Shown: in pieces, positions 38,318 to 45,858 of the stretch
How positions within the stretch are numbered: the first letter of the stretch is position 1
Layout: each line of letters begins with the position of its first letter
Source of the DNA: a virus
Virus record (IMG/VR): IMGVR_UViG_3300031521_000101
Coordinates: 1-48,784 of that record
Strand: one strand, 5' to 3'
Length of the DNA stretch: 48,784 nucleotides
Made by a program: the position numbers and the translations under genes
The notes under the pieces: generated by a model
What the model saw: the letters and a program-made list of their open reading frames with translations, nothing else
Told to the model about the DNA's origin: nothing
Databases searched by the model: none

Positions 38318-38601
38318 AAAATATTTATATAACAAATTATGAACTTAATAATTTCACTGAAGAACAATTAAGTAGATTAGTTTTTATTTATTATGATGGG
38401 CAAGGAGACACATCTTGTTTATTATGGAAAGATTTCATTAAAATATCAGAAGAATGGAAAGTAGAGAGTGGAGTAGAATCTCCAAAAAATTCAGATAAAT
38501 TTGATCTTTTTTATAATGATTGCGGACTAAATTGGAATATCAGCGAATTTTTATATTTTGATTTTGATAATGAATACAAAAGAATTAATTTCAAAGAGTA
38601 A
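38314..38601 (+). CDS. Hypothetical acidic protein, 95 aa
   Basis: Overlaps the NMNAT by 4 nt. TEEQLSRLVFIYYDGQGDTS, ISEFLYFDFDNEYKRINF. Not recognised. Translationally coupled to the NMNAT, which may hint at a shared role. Confidence 0.73.
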   Translation: MKNIYITNYELNNFTEEQLSRLVFIYYDGQGDTSCLLWKDFIKISEEWKVESGVESPKNSDKFDLFYNDCGLNWNISEFLYFDFDNEYKRINFKE

Positions 38602-38606
38602 ATATT

Positions 38607-38846
38607 ATGACACAAGATCCATTTGATACCAATGAATTCAGAGAAATACACATGGAAATGTGCATTGACGCATGGAATGATCAATTTCTTGGAATAGACT
38701 ATTTAAAACCATTTGAAGAAATTATTTATGTTCATTCTAATATAGAAGAAATTGAAAGATATATGTCTGAATATAAAGAAAAATATGGTACTAATCTGAA
38801 ATATAGGTTAGATAAAGGATGTTCATATATTTCACAAATAAAATAA
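38607..38846 (+). CDS. Hypothetical protein, 79 aa
   Basis: MTQDPFDTNEFREIHMEMCI, then a helical ERYMSEYKEKYGTNLKYRL. Not recognised; ends just before the palindromic promoter region. Confidence 0.73.
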   Translation: MTQDPFDTNEFREIHMEMCIDAWNDQFLGIDYLKPFEEIIYVHSNIEEIERYMSEYKEKYGTNLKYRLDKGCSYISQIK

Positions 38847-38861
38847 AGTTAAAAAATAATA

Positions 38862-38896
38862 AGATATACAATATAAATCAATTATATTGTATATCT
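38862..38896 (+). promoter_or_regulatory. 15-bp perfect inverted repeat over a -7 element
   Basis: Arms 38862-38876 and 38882-38896, loop ATCAA. The right arm runs into TATCTTTG (38892-38899), a -7 element 29 nt before the ATG at 38929. It could be an operator for a dimeric regulator or a hairpin terminator for the upstream gene; a T-tract is lacking. Confidence 0.65.
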
Positions 38897-38928
38897 TTGT
38901 GTATTATAAATTATTCAAATAAAATATT

Positions 38929-39096
38929 ATGAATAAAGAAGAATTAAAAGAATTTTTGAAAGAGAATTTAAAAATAGAAATAGAAACTGTACCACATGAA
39001 ACAGGTTATTGCAGACCTGATTCTTATGGTGTAAAAGTAAGTATCATTTTATGTGAAGAAGTTATATCATCAAGTGAATCAGACGCATTAAATTAA
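38929..39096 (+). CDS. Small hypothetical protein, 55 aa
   Basis: ATG at 38929, TAA at 39094. NKEELKEFLKENLKIEIET, YCRPDSYGVKVSIILCEEVI. The 'GVKVxIxLxxEVISxS' ending looks like a small phage protein of unknown role. Controlled by the palindromic promoter region. Confidence 0.74.
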   Translation: MNKEELKEFLKENLKIEIETVPHETGYCRPDSYGVKVSIILCEEVISSSESDALN

Positions 39097-39120
39097 ATAT
39101 TATGAATACATTTTATTAAA

Positions 39121-39145
39121 AAAACTGATTATAATCAGTTTTTCA
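39121..39145 (+). terminator. Terminator-like hairpin
   Basis: AAAACTGATT (39121-39130), two bases, then its complement (39133-39142) and a T-tract. It separates the 38929 gene from the homing endonuclease. Confidence 0.7.
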
Positions 39146-39174
39146 TATTAATATATACAATAAAAAGTATTAAT

Positions 39175-40143
39175 ATGAAATGTATAATTTGTAGTAAAGA
39201 ATTTAATTTTAATAATCATTTAAAATCTCATATAAATAAAAATCACAATATAGATAAATTAACAAATGAGTTAAATTATTTAAAATCTCAATCTAATATA
39301 TCAGATGAAAATTTAAATGATATAAAAGAAATGTATATTAGTGGATATAATTCATATGATATAAAATTAAAATATAATATCAATTGTTCAAATTACATTG
39401 AATTATTAGGTATAAAAAGAACTAATAGTGAAAGTAAAAAAACTTTAATTTATAAAAATAAAATTGAAACTACAAATATTAAAAAATATGGGTTTAAAAA
39501 TCCATCTTCTTCAAAAGAAATAAAAAACAAAGTAAAAAATACATTTATTAAAAATCATGGCTATGAAAATAATTTTTGTAACAAAGAAATACAAAATAAT
39601 GCACAAAAAAATATAGATTACGATAAATGTCAAAAAACATTAATACAAAATCTAAAACTTAAATATGGTATAAATATAACTAATGTAGCACAAATACCTG
39701 GTGTAGGTGATAAAATATCAAAAACAAAAAAATTAGCATTTTCACATATGAGTGATGATGATCGTAGAAAATTCACAGAACATGCAAGATCTTATGTAAA
39801 ATATATTAGTTCATTAGAATTAAGAATACAATCTATATTAAATGATTTAAATATAGAATACACTGCAAATGGGTTTTTATATCGTTATAATTTTGATTTT
39901 ATTTTTAAAAATAAAATCATATTAGAAATTCAAGGAGATTTTTGGCACGCTAATCCAGATATGTATAATGAAAATGATATTATATTAAAAGGATTATCAG
40001 CAAATGATTTATGGAAAAAAGATGAAAGAAAAAAAATAAAAGTAGAATCTCATAATTATAAAATTTATTATTTATGGGAAAATGAAATAAATAAAATGTC
40101 TGATGAAGATATTATAGATTATTTACATAAAATTTTATGTTAA
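39175..40143 (+). CDS. Free-standing homing endonuclease, Vsr/EDxHD-like
   Basis: 322 residues. A C2H2 zinc finger (C3, C6, H19, H24) and a repeat region with KYGFKNPSSSKEIKNKVK and KNHGYENNF, typical of DNA-recognition modules in phage homing enzymes. A C-terminal PD-(D/E)xK/Vsr-like nuclease follows: ISSLELRIQSIL (211-222), FDFIFKNKIILEIQGDFWHA (240-259; D241, E251, D255, H258) and LWKKDERKK. It makes site-specific breaks so that its own gene spreads. It is very AT-rich even for this window and sits between a terminator and the RNA ligase promoter, like an inserted element. No tag. Confidence 0.85.
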   Translation: MKCIICSKEFNFNNHLKSHINKNHNIDKLTNELNYLKSQSNISDENLNDIKEMYISGYNSYDIKLKYNINCSNYIELLGIKRTNSESKKTLIYKNKIETTNIKKYGFKNPSSSKEIKNKVKNTFIKNHGYENNFCNKEIQNNAQKNIDYDKCQKTLIQNLKLKYGINITNVAQIPGVGDKISKTKKLAFSHMSDDDRRKFTEHARSYVKYISSLELRIQSILNDLNIEYTANGFLYRYNFDFIFKNKIILEIQGDFWHANPDMYNENDIILKGLSANDLWKKDERKKIKVESHNYKIYYLWENEINKMSDEDIIDYLHKILC

Positions 40144-40171
40144 ATAATTTTTTATTTACAATAATATGATT

Positions 40172-40179
40172 TATCTTTA
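40172..40179 (+). promoter_or_regulatory. Putative -7 promoter element for the RNA ligase
   Basis: TATCTTTA, 27 nt before the ATG at 40207; only a T-run at the -33 position. Confidence 0.5.
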
Positions 40180-40206
40180 CATTAAAATATATAAAAATTA
40201 AATATT

Positions 40207-41211
40207 ATGAATATAGATAGGAAATTAGCAACAATTCAGGTAATTAAAGACATCTCATCAATAAAAGGGGCAGATAGAATAGAGGTTGTGAAAATTCTTG
40301 GTTGGAAAGTAGTTGTTGAAAAAGATAAATTTAAAATAGGAGAAAAAATAATATATTGTGAAATAGATTCATTACTTCCTATTACTGAAGAATATGAATT
40401 TCTCAGAAAAACATCATATATTAAAACTGAAAGTCAAGAAGGATTCTTACTTAGAAGTATTCGGTTGAGAAAACAAATATCACAAGGTTTAGTATTACCT
40501 ATAAATAATAATTTAATAGAATTACCAATTGGATATGATGTGAGTGAATTTTTGAATATTATAAAATATGAAGTACAAATCCCTGATGAACTTAAAGCTG
40601 ATGTTGTTGGACCTATTCCATCATTCATTTTAAAAACAAATGAAGAAAGAATTCAATCTTTATCAGATGATTTTGATGAATGGAAAAATGAAGATATTAG
40701 TTTCTATGAAACAGAAAAACTTGATGGCAGATCTACTACCATGTATTTACGTAATGACGTATTTGGAGTTTGTGGTAGAAATTGGGAATATAAAAGAAAT
40801 CCAGATAATTTAATGTGGAAATTCGCAATTGAAAATAAAATAGAAGAAAAATTAAGAGCATACGGTAAAAATATTGCAGTACAAGGAGAATTAATAGGCT
40901 CTGGAATTGAAGATAATAGATATAAATTAGATTACAAAACTATTAAATATTTTAGAGTGTTTAATATTGATGAATATAAACTCGAAGATTATGATTCTTT
41001 TGTTCATATAGTAAAGAATGTATTAATTGCTGACACTGTTCCTTTGATTTGTAATGAATATAAATTACCAAATACTATTGATGAATTATTAAAACATGTT
41101 GAAGGTAAATCTGTATTAACAACTACATCAAAACGGGAGGGAAGTGTATTCAAATCACTTGATTCATCAATAAGTTTCAAGGTTATCAACAATGAATATT
41201 TAATAAATTAA
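40207..41211 (+). CDS. RNA ligase, Rnl5/DRB0094 family
   Basis: 334 residues. An N-terminal OB-like domain (LGWKVVVEKDKFKIGEKIIY, residues 31-50) precedes the nucleotidyltransferase core: motif I EKLDGRST with adenylated Lys171, GELIG at 227-231 (motif III region), REGSVFKS at 310-317 (motif IV) and SFKVINNEYL at 323-332 (motif V, K325). N-terminal OB plus C-terminal catalytic domain is the layout of the Deinococcus DRB0094 ligase, which seals nicked RNA duplexes using ATP. In a phage it may mend host-cleaved tRNAs; no polynucleotide kinase is present in the window. No tag. Confidence 0.88.
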   Translation: MNIDRKLATIQVIKDISSIKGADRIEVVKILGWKVVVEKDKFKIGEKIIYCEIDSLLPITEEYEFLRKTSYIKTESQEGFLLRSIRLRKQISQGLVLPINNNLIELPIGYDVSEFLNIIKYEVQIPDELKADVVGPIPSFILKTNEERIQSLSDDFDEWKNEDISFYETEKLDGRSTTMYLRNDVFGVCGRNWEYKRNPDNLMWKFAIENKIEEKLRAYGKNIAVQGELIGSGIEDNRYKLDYKTIKYFRVFNIDEYKLEDYDSFVHIVKNVLIADTVPLICNEYKLPNTIDELLKHVEGKSVLTTTSKREGSVFKSLDSSISFKVINNEYLIN

Positions 41212-41322
41212 TAACATATAATACTGATAATCAAAAGATTACGGGAAGAATATTTATATATTTATAATATATATCATGATCTTGCATCTTTTTTATAATA
41301 TGTTTAATATTAGTAATTTACA

Positions 41323-41655
41323 ATGGTAGAATTTAGATTTAAAATTAGTGATGAAGCATTCAATTTGTTATTAATAATTAGCAAAGAAGGATATGTTGAA
41401 TATAGAGATACAGAATATGAAACTATAGAGGAATTTGAAAAAAGTGGAAATGTATCAATGAATCTTAATTCATTCAAATCAAGAAATTGTAATGGAACTC
41501 TTTATTTAATTCCTGAACTATATAAATATAATTTTATTTGTGATGTTGAAGATGCTTGGCATATTTCATATAGAATTTCTGATTTAGGAAAATCACTTCT
41601 TGATAATTTAATTAGAAAATTGAAATTAGAGAAAATAGAAAGCAATGATTTATAA
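41323..41655 (+). CDS. Tagged winged-helix-like protein (family I)
   Basis: 110 residues. SDEAFNLLLIISKEGYVEYR, FKSRNCNGTLYLIPELYKYN, SYRISDLGKSLLDNL, IRKLKLEKIESNDL. The order 'L..L...G', 'L..L....', 'YRISDLGK.LL' resembles a wHTH domain; no DNA-contact residues can be assigned. First of three tandem copies; 11-nt overlap. Confidence 0.77.
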   Translation: MVEFRFKISDEAFNLLLIISKEGYVEYRDTEYETIEEFEKSGNVSMNLNSFKSRNCNGTLYLIPELYKYNFICDVEDAWHISYRISDLGKSLLDNLIRKLKLEKIESNDL

Positions 41656-41986
41656 CGAGTCAATCAGTTTATTGTTTACAATTTATAGATCAGGTTATGT
41701 AGAATATAAAGATCCAGAATTTGAAACTATTGATGATTTTAAAAATTGTAAAGGTAAAAAGTTTTTAGATTTTTCTGGAAAACTTATGACATTAGAATCA
41801 TTTAAAAATAGAAATTGTGGAGGTACATATTATTTAATAAAAAAATTATTAGATAATAAAATGATAGAATCTGATTATGATTTAAAATTTAATATGTATA
41901 GAATATCTGATATTGGAAAAAGAATTCTTAAAAATTCAATTAGAAAATTAAAAATAAAACAAATAGAAAATTATAATGTTAAATAG
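41645..41986 (+). CDS. Tagged winged-helix-like protein (family I)
   Basis: 113 residues. SLLFTIYRSGYVEYKDPEFE, FKNRNCGGTYYLIKKLLDNK, MYRISDIGKRILKNS, IRKLKIKQIENYNVK. TAG stop (readthrough adds three residues); 11-nt overlap. Confidence 0.77.
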   Translation: MIYNESISLLFTIYRSGYVEYKDPEFETIDDFKNCKGKKFLDFSGKLMTLESFKNRNCGGTYYLIKKLLDNKMIESDYDLKFNMYRISDIGKRILKNSIRKLKIKQIENYNVK

Positions 41987-42302
41987 AAATCCTATTAACA
42001 TAAGTGATGATGCACTTAAATTATTAATACATATTCAAAGTAAAGGATATGCAGAATATTCTGATCCTGAATTTGAATCAGTACAAGAATTTGAAAAGTC
42101 TTTATCTTTTATGACAGTTGAAGAATTCAAAAAAAGAAATTGTGGAGGTACATTATATTTAGTTATGGAATTATTATTTTATAAATTAGTTGAGGGTGAT
42201 TGTAATAGATATAATGTAGGATATAAGTTATCTGAACTTGGTAGAAATATGACAGTTAAATTTATTAGAAAAGTTAAATTAGAAAAATTAGAAAAAATAT
42301 GA
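41976..42302 (+). CDS. Tagged winged-helix-like protein (family I)
   Basis: 108 residues. DALKLLIHIQSKGYAEYSDP, FKKRNCGGTLYLVMELLFYK, GYKLSELGRNMTVKF, IRKVKLEKLEKI. 'KxRNCGGTxYLxxxLL' is the family's strongest block. 4-nt overlap with the next gene. Confidence 0.78.
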   Translation: MLNRNPINISDDALKLLIHIQSKGYAEYSDPEFESVQEFEKSLSFMTVEEFKKRNCGGTLYLVMELLFYKLVEGDCNRYNVGYKLSELGRNMTVKFIRKVKLEKLEKI

Positions 42303-42724
42303 AAATAGTAATAGTGAATGGTAGTAATAGTTGTTGTTATAATTTAAACTCTGATGTAATAAAAAGATATTTTGAACTTTCAAAATTTGATAGACCTTAT
42401 TTTTACATAAGAGAATTGGGTAATCACTCAATTGTAAAGAGAAAAGTTAAACATATAAGAGTTGATCCTATTGATAATTATTTTGATGTATCATTACATG
42501 ATTTAGGTCCAGAATTGGATTCTGAAGAAAAATTATTTACTGATGAAAATTATTTTGATATATCATCAATTTTAAGAGATGATGTTAATTTAGTTACTGC
42601 AGTAGAAGAATTAAAACCTGATAACTTGAAAGTTGTTGAAATTCCAGAAGGAGTTAATTGGTATATACGTGAAGAAGATAATGGATTTGAGTCAATAGAG
42701 GAATCACATAGATCTTGGTTTTAA
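42299..42724 (+). CDS. Conserved phage-type hypothetical protein, 141 aa
   Basis: MKIVIVNGSNSCCYNLNSDV, RDDVNLVTAVEELKPDNLKV, VEIPEGVNWYIREEDNGFES, HRSWF. This 'MKIVIN...LS...RDDPxLVxVVEELG...KIVEIPDxVxWxIxExDGxExIxExHRxW' family is widespread in phages and bacteria with no known function. No tag. Confidence 0.84.
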   Translation: MKIVIVNGSNSCCYNLNSDVIKRYFELSKFDRPYFYIRELGNHSIVKRKVKHIRVDPIDNYFDVSLHDLGPELDSEEKLFTDENYFDISSILRDDVNLVTAVEELKPDNLKVVEIPEGVNWYIREEDNGFESIEESHRSWF

Positions 42725-42739
42725 TTTTAAAAAAATTAT

Positions 42740-43039
42740 ATGAAAAAATTATTTTTATTCGGATTTTGTTTTTTATTATTTAGTTGTACTGAAAAAATAA
42801 ATTGTGATGGTAAGGTTTTTGATAATTATGATATGTATGTTGATTACTCTATAAATCAATTGAAATCTCCAGTTACAATAACATCTATTTCAACAAAAAT
42901 TTACAAGACTGATATTACTGATACATTATATTCTATTGTAGTTAGGGATTCTAAAAATACAATACATTTATATAACTATAATTCCGATCTTGTTAATGTC
43001 ATAGCAAGAACTCACAACGTTGGTGATACTATACGATAA
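42740..43039 (+). CDS. Small lipoprotein (tandem copy 1)
   Basis: 99 residues. Lipoprotein signal MKKLFLFGFCFLLFSC with a likely lipobox LFSC (Cys16). The mature part has FDNYDMYVDYSINQLKSPVT and IARTHNVGDTIR. The acidic/short linker typical of Bacteroidota surface export is not obvious. Possibly alters the host envelope, for example superinfection exclusion (inference). Confidence 0.8.
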   Translation: MKKLFLFGFCFLLFSCTEKINCDGKVFDNYDMYVDYSINQLKSPVTITSISTKIYKTDITDTLYSIVVRDSKNTIHLYNYNSDLVNVIARTHNVGDTIR

Positions 43040-43050
43040 ATTAAAAAATT

Positions 43051-43353
43051 ATGAAAAAATTATATTTATTTGTTCTGTGTTTATTTTTATTTAGTTGTCA
43101 TAAAATAAAATATGATGGACAAGATTTTACTAATTATGATATGTATGTTGAATATTCAATAAATCATTTAAAATCTCCTGTTGTAATACAATCTATTTCA
43201 ACAAAACAATATGATAGTTTTCATCACGGCTCTTATACTGTATATTCTATAGTAGTTAAAGATGCTGAAAATAAAATTAAATTTTATGATGAAAATTCAG
43301 ATATTATTGATGTTATAGCAAAAACTCATCATTTAGGTGATACAATAAGATAA
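43051..43353 (+). CDS. Small lipoprotein (tandem copy 2)
   Basis: 100 residues. MKKLYLFVLCLFLFSC, Cys16 lipobox, then FTNYDMYVEYSINHLKSPVV, YSIVVKDAENKIKFYDEN and IAKTHHLGDTIR. About half the residues match copy 1, so an older duplication with both copies intact. Confidence 0.8.
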   Translation: MKKLYLFVLCLFLFSCHKIKYDGQDFTNYDMYVEYSINHLKSPVVIQSISTKQYDSFHHGSYTVYSIVVKDAENKIKFYDENSDIIDVIAKTHHLGDTIR

Positions 43354-43354
43354 T

Positions 43355-43627
43355 ATGAAAATTACAAAAGAAATGATGTATACCTCAATTACAGATTTTT
43401 TAGAAGAAAATAACTTCAATAAAATTGATGATTATAATTGTAGTAATGAAAAATGTAAAATTATTATAGTTACTGATGGTGAGATTCCTTTTTATATCGT
43501 CAGAGATAATGATAAAGAAAACGGTGATGATTGGTATAGTGACAATTTAAATATTTACACTCTTATCGGTTATTTAACTTATTATGGTTATATGAATAAA
43601 AATTATAATCAATTAAATCATGAATGA
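43355..43627 (+). CDS. Hypothetical protein, 90 aa
   Basis: MKITKEMMYTSITDFLEENN, YNCSNEKCKIIIVTDGEIPF, DDWYSDNLNIYTLIGYL. Unrecognised soluble protein downstream of the lipoproteins. 8-nt overlap with the next small gene. Confidence 0.73.
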   Translation: MKITKEMMYTSITDFLEENNFNKIDDYNCSNEKCKIIIVTDGEIPFYIVRDNDKENGDDWYSDNLNIYTLIGYLTYYGYMNKNYNQLNHE

Positions 43628-43757
43628 TATAGTATTATTATGCATATGCATACCACTTGCTGCATTTTTTATATTTTTAGTAATATCTAATATTTTTGGT
43701 GAAAATAGTTATAGTGGAATTGGAGGATTTAAGCCACCAATATCAAATAAAGATTAA
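43620..43757 (+). CDS. Small single-TM protein, 45 aa
   Basis: ATG at 43620, TAA at 43755. A hydrophobic helix at residues 4-26 (VLLCICIPLAAFFIFLVI), then NIFGENSYSGIGGFKPP. Likely an inner-membrane microprotein. Confidence 0.7.
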   Translation: MNDIVLLCICIPLAAFFIFLVISNIFGENSYSGIGGFKPPISNKD

Positions 43758-43776
43758 AATTCAAATTAATTAAATT

Positions 43777-44121
43777 ATGGATTATACAGCATTTTATTAC
43801 GATAAAAATTTAAAATTAATTTCTTGCGAAATTTTAAGAGATAGGATATTGAGTAATGTAAAAGCAGAAGCAGATACTAATAAACCAGTCAAATGCAGAA
43901 AAGTTATTGTACGTAATGGTACTAAAATATCAGAATATGAAAAAGTAGCTAGTCTTATTTACATGTATAAAGGAGGTGCATCAACTAGGTATGAGAGAGC
44001 AGTTCTTAAATTAGCTATTATTCAGCTTAATAGTGGTTGGAAATCTAAAGAAGTTGAGAATTGGGTATGTGAAACTTTGAAAAGATTTAGAAATCATTAT
44101 AAATCAGAACAAGTCAAGTAA
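43777..44121 (+). CDS. Hypothetical protein, 114 aa
   Basis: MDYTAFYYDKNLKLISCEIL, ADTNKPVKCRKVIVRNGTKI, then a helical basic end. Not recognised. Its last 18 nt overlap the end of the convergent NADAR-like gene. Confidence 0.75.
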   Translation: MDYTAFYYDKNLKLISCEILRDRILSNVKAEADTNKPVKCRKVIVRNGTKISEYEKVASLIYMYKGGASTRYERAVLKLAIIQLNSGWKSKEVENWVCETLKRFRNHYKSEQVK

Positions 44122-44592
44122 ATTGAAAAACTTTTTCTTAGTTAATTTAAATCTTAATCTATTTAATTGAATTAAAAATTCACTTTTTGTCATTAAAGTA
44201 TTAGTTTTTCCAGATTTTCCAATAGTGTGGTCTAATTTATAAGGTATTGACTCTTTTAGATTATTTCTAAATGTTTCATTTTGTTCAAATAAACAATCAT
44301 ATGACCTTGTTATAAGATTATAATAGTCATTAGATTGTCTATTTATTGGAGTAGATATCCAATATAATTCTTGCTTATCTATCCAATCTAAACATTGACC
44401 AGCTTTCCATGCTTCAAATCCTGATAGTTTCCATATACTCTCTTTAATTTGTATGTCTGGAGTCCTTAATGACTGTATAAAGCCTTCGTATGAAGCCATA
44501 GATATACCGTCAATCTCGAATTCATATGGATATAAATTGGATAGTTTTTTCTCTAAACCTTCCATTCTAAATTTAATATCTAATGTTTCCAT
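44104..44592 (-). CDS. NADAR/YbiA-like protein
   Basis: 162 residues. LSNLYPYEFEIDGISMASYE (18-37) and GFIQSLRTPD, then LSGFEAWKAGQ (56-66) follow the NADAR pattern LSNFxPxxFxxDGxxxxSxExxxQxxK...(A/G)xxAxxxG. The later SYDCLFEQNETFRNNLKESI and KSEFLIQLNRLRFKL also fit. NADAR proteins cleave N-glycosidic bonds of ADP-ribose or riboflavin intermediates, and some remove ADP-ribose from modified DNA. It is a lone minus-strand gene among plus-strand genes; its start codon lies in a palindrome. No tag. Confidence 0.68.
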   Translation of the reverse strand: METLDIKFRMEGLEKKLSNLYPYEFEIDGISMASYEGFIQSLRTPDIQIKESIWKLSGFEAWKAGQCLDWIDKQELYWISTPINRQSNDYYNLITRSYDCLFEQNETFRNNLKESIPYKLDHTIGKSGKTNTLMTKSEFLIQLNRLRFKLTKKKFFNLLDLF

Positions 44593-44609
44593 GCTATATT
44601 ATATAGCAT
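44591..44609. promoter_or_regulatory. 19-nt palindrome at the divergent NADAR start
   Basis: ATGCTATAT-T-ATATAGCAT: perfect 9-bp arms around one base. It overlaps the first bases of the minus-strand NADAR-like gene and lies 22 nt before the plus-strand ATG at 44631. It could be an operator for both directions. Confidence 0.6.
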
Positions 44610-44630
44610 AAAAGTAAAAAAGTTATAAAA

Positions 44631-44879
44631 ATGAGATATAGTGAATCAAAAAAAATTATTGATGATATTAAAGAATCTATAGTTGAAATAAATGAATATG
44701 AAAATGTAGATAATTATGTAAATGAAAATTATCAGATGTATCTAAGAAATGGAGAGCCTGATGATAATACATTAGACACATCATATTATTATAAAATGTT
44801 AAAAGAAATAGAAAATGATAAAGAATTTGAATCTAAATTAAGATTTGTTCTTGATCATTTTGTTAAGTGTAAAATGTAA
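44631..44879 (+). CDS. Hypothetical acidic protein, 82 aa
   Basis: SKKIIDDIKESIVEINEYEN, SYYYKMLKEIENDKEFESKL, RFVLDHFVKCKM: mostly helical, unrecognised, untagged. First plus gene after the palindrome. Confidence 0.74.
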   Translation: MRYSESKKIIDDIKESIVEINEYENVDNYVNENYQMYLRNGEPDDNTLDTSYYYKMLKEIENDKEFESKLRFVLDHFVKCKM

Positions 44880-44882
44880 AAT

Positions 44883-45140
44883 ATGATTGATGAAAAACTT
44901 ATAATATCAGAACTTCAATATCATGAAAATGAATTATTTATATTTGAAAAAAATCATTCAGATAGTAATGGAGAATTATATGACAATGATGATTATAATT
45001 CTGAGCATTATGACGAATTTATTCATATTCTTGATTCAATAGATAAGTGTCATGCTAATTTCTCTCGTTTGGTAGAATTAAATTTAAAATCTAAATTAAG
45101 AATAGATAAGTTAAATAAAATAAAACTCAATGGATTATAA
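44883..45140 (+). CDS. Tagged helical acidic protein
   Basis: 85 residues. LIISELQYHENELFIFEKNH, YDNDDYNSEHYDEFIHIL, LNLKSKLRIDKLNKIKLNGL. 11-nt overlap with the next gene. Only the tag resembles its neighbours. Confidence 0.76.
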   Translation: MIDEKLIISELQYHENELFIFEKNHSDSNGELYDNDDYNSEHYDEFIHILDSIDKCHANFSRLVELNLKSKLRIDKLNKIKLNGL

Positions 45141-45342
45141 TGAATATAAAATTACTGATTTAGATCAAAAAGCATATAACTTATATTGTTATGTTGATGA
45201 AAATGAACCATATATGGGAGAACATCATAACTTTTTTGATTTTATTAAGGATAAATCTGATTATTTAGAATATTATTCAAAAGTTAAAAAAGATATTAGA
45301 AAAAATAAGTTAATACAATTATCAAAAAAATGTTATGATTAA
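45130..45342 (+). CDS. Tagged helical protein (family F), dispersed copy
   Basis: 70 residues. ITDLDQKAYNLYCYVDENEP, FFDFIKDKSDYLEYYSKVKK, DIRKNKLIQLSKKCYD. Same family as 22182-23299, 22 kb away. 8-nt overlap. Confidence 0.77.
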   Translation: MDYNEYKITDLDQKAYNLYCYVDENEPYMGEHHNFFDFIKDKSDYLEYYSKVKKDIRKNKLIQLSKKCYD

Positions 45343-45787
45343 AAGTAAAAAACTTGATATTGAAAAACTAAAAGATATTTATAGATATAATTGTCTTTTA
45401 TTATATTCAGATTTACAATCTATTAGTATAATAAATTCAAAAATTTTTAATACTTTATTAAATAAAGTAATAGAATATCAAAAAAATGATTTGACATTTG
45501 GATCATTGGATCATTTATCTACAACATTAAATGGAGATATTTATAAAATTTCATATTCTGAAATTTGTGATTTTATTGCAATCATAGATTTGAAGTTTTA
45601 CTTTTTTGAAAATGAGGATTTTTTTAATTTTAGAAGAAGAATAAACAAAGATTTTTTACAGTTATCTCATTTAAAATTATCTGAATTCATAATCATTTTA
45701 AACAATGATGAAAATTATGATTCTTATTTAAGAAAGAAAAAAATAAAAGAATTAAATTATATTTCAACAAATTGTTTGCCAATTTGA
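45335..45787 (+). CDS. Tagged helical protein (family H), operon end
   Basis: 150 residues. FNTLLNKVIEYQKNDLTFGS, FFNFRRRINKDFLQLSHL, LSEFIIILNNDENYDSYLRK, KKIKELNY, then ISTNCLPI. Closest to the 33621 gene. The next gene has its own promoter, so the tag here is not overprinted. Confidence 0.78.
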   Translation: MIKSKKLDIEKLKDIYRYNCLLLYSDLQSISIINSKIFNTLLNKVIEYQKNDLTFGSLDHLSTTLNGDIYKISYSEICDFIAIIDLKFYFFENEDFFNFRRRINKDFLQLSHLKLSEFIIILNNDENYDSYLRKKKIKELNYISTNCLPI

Positions 45788-45805
45788 TTTTTTTTATTAT
45801 CTTTG
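45775..45805 (+). promoter_or_regulatory. Bacteroidota-type promoter
   Basis: TTTG (45775-45778), 19-nt spacer, TATCTTTG (45798-45805), 53 nt before the ATG at 45859. Confidence 0.72.
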
Positions 45806-45858
45806 TTTTTGAAATTTAAAAATATTTCAATTTATGTTTAATTTAAAATAAAATTATT

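Noticed and set aside
40434-41192. Two minus-strand open frames in the RNA ligase gene
   Set aside because: Antisense shadows of a clearly conserved gene.
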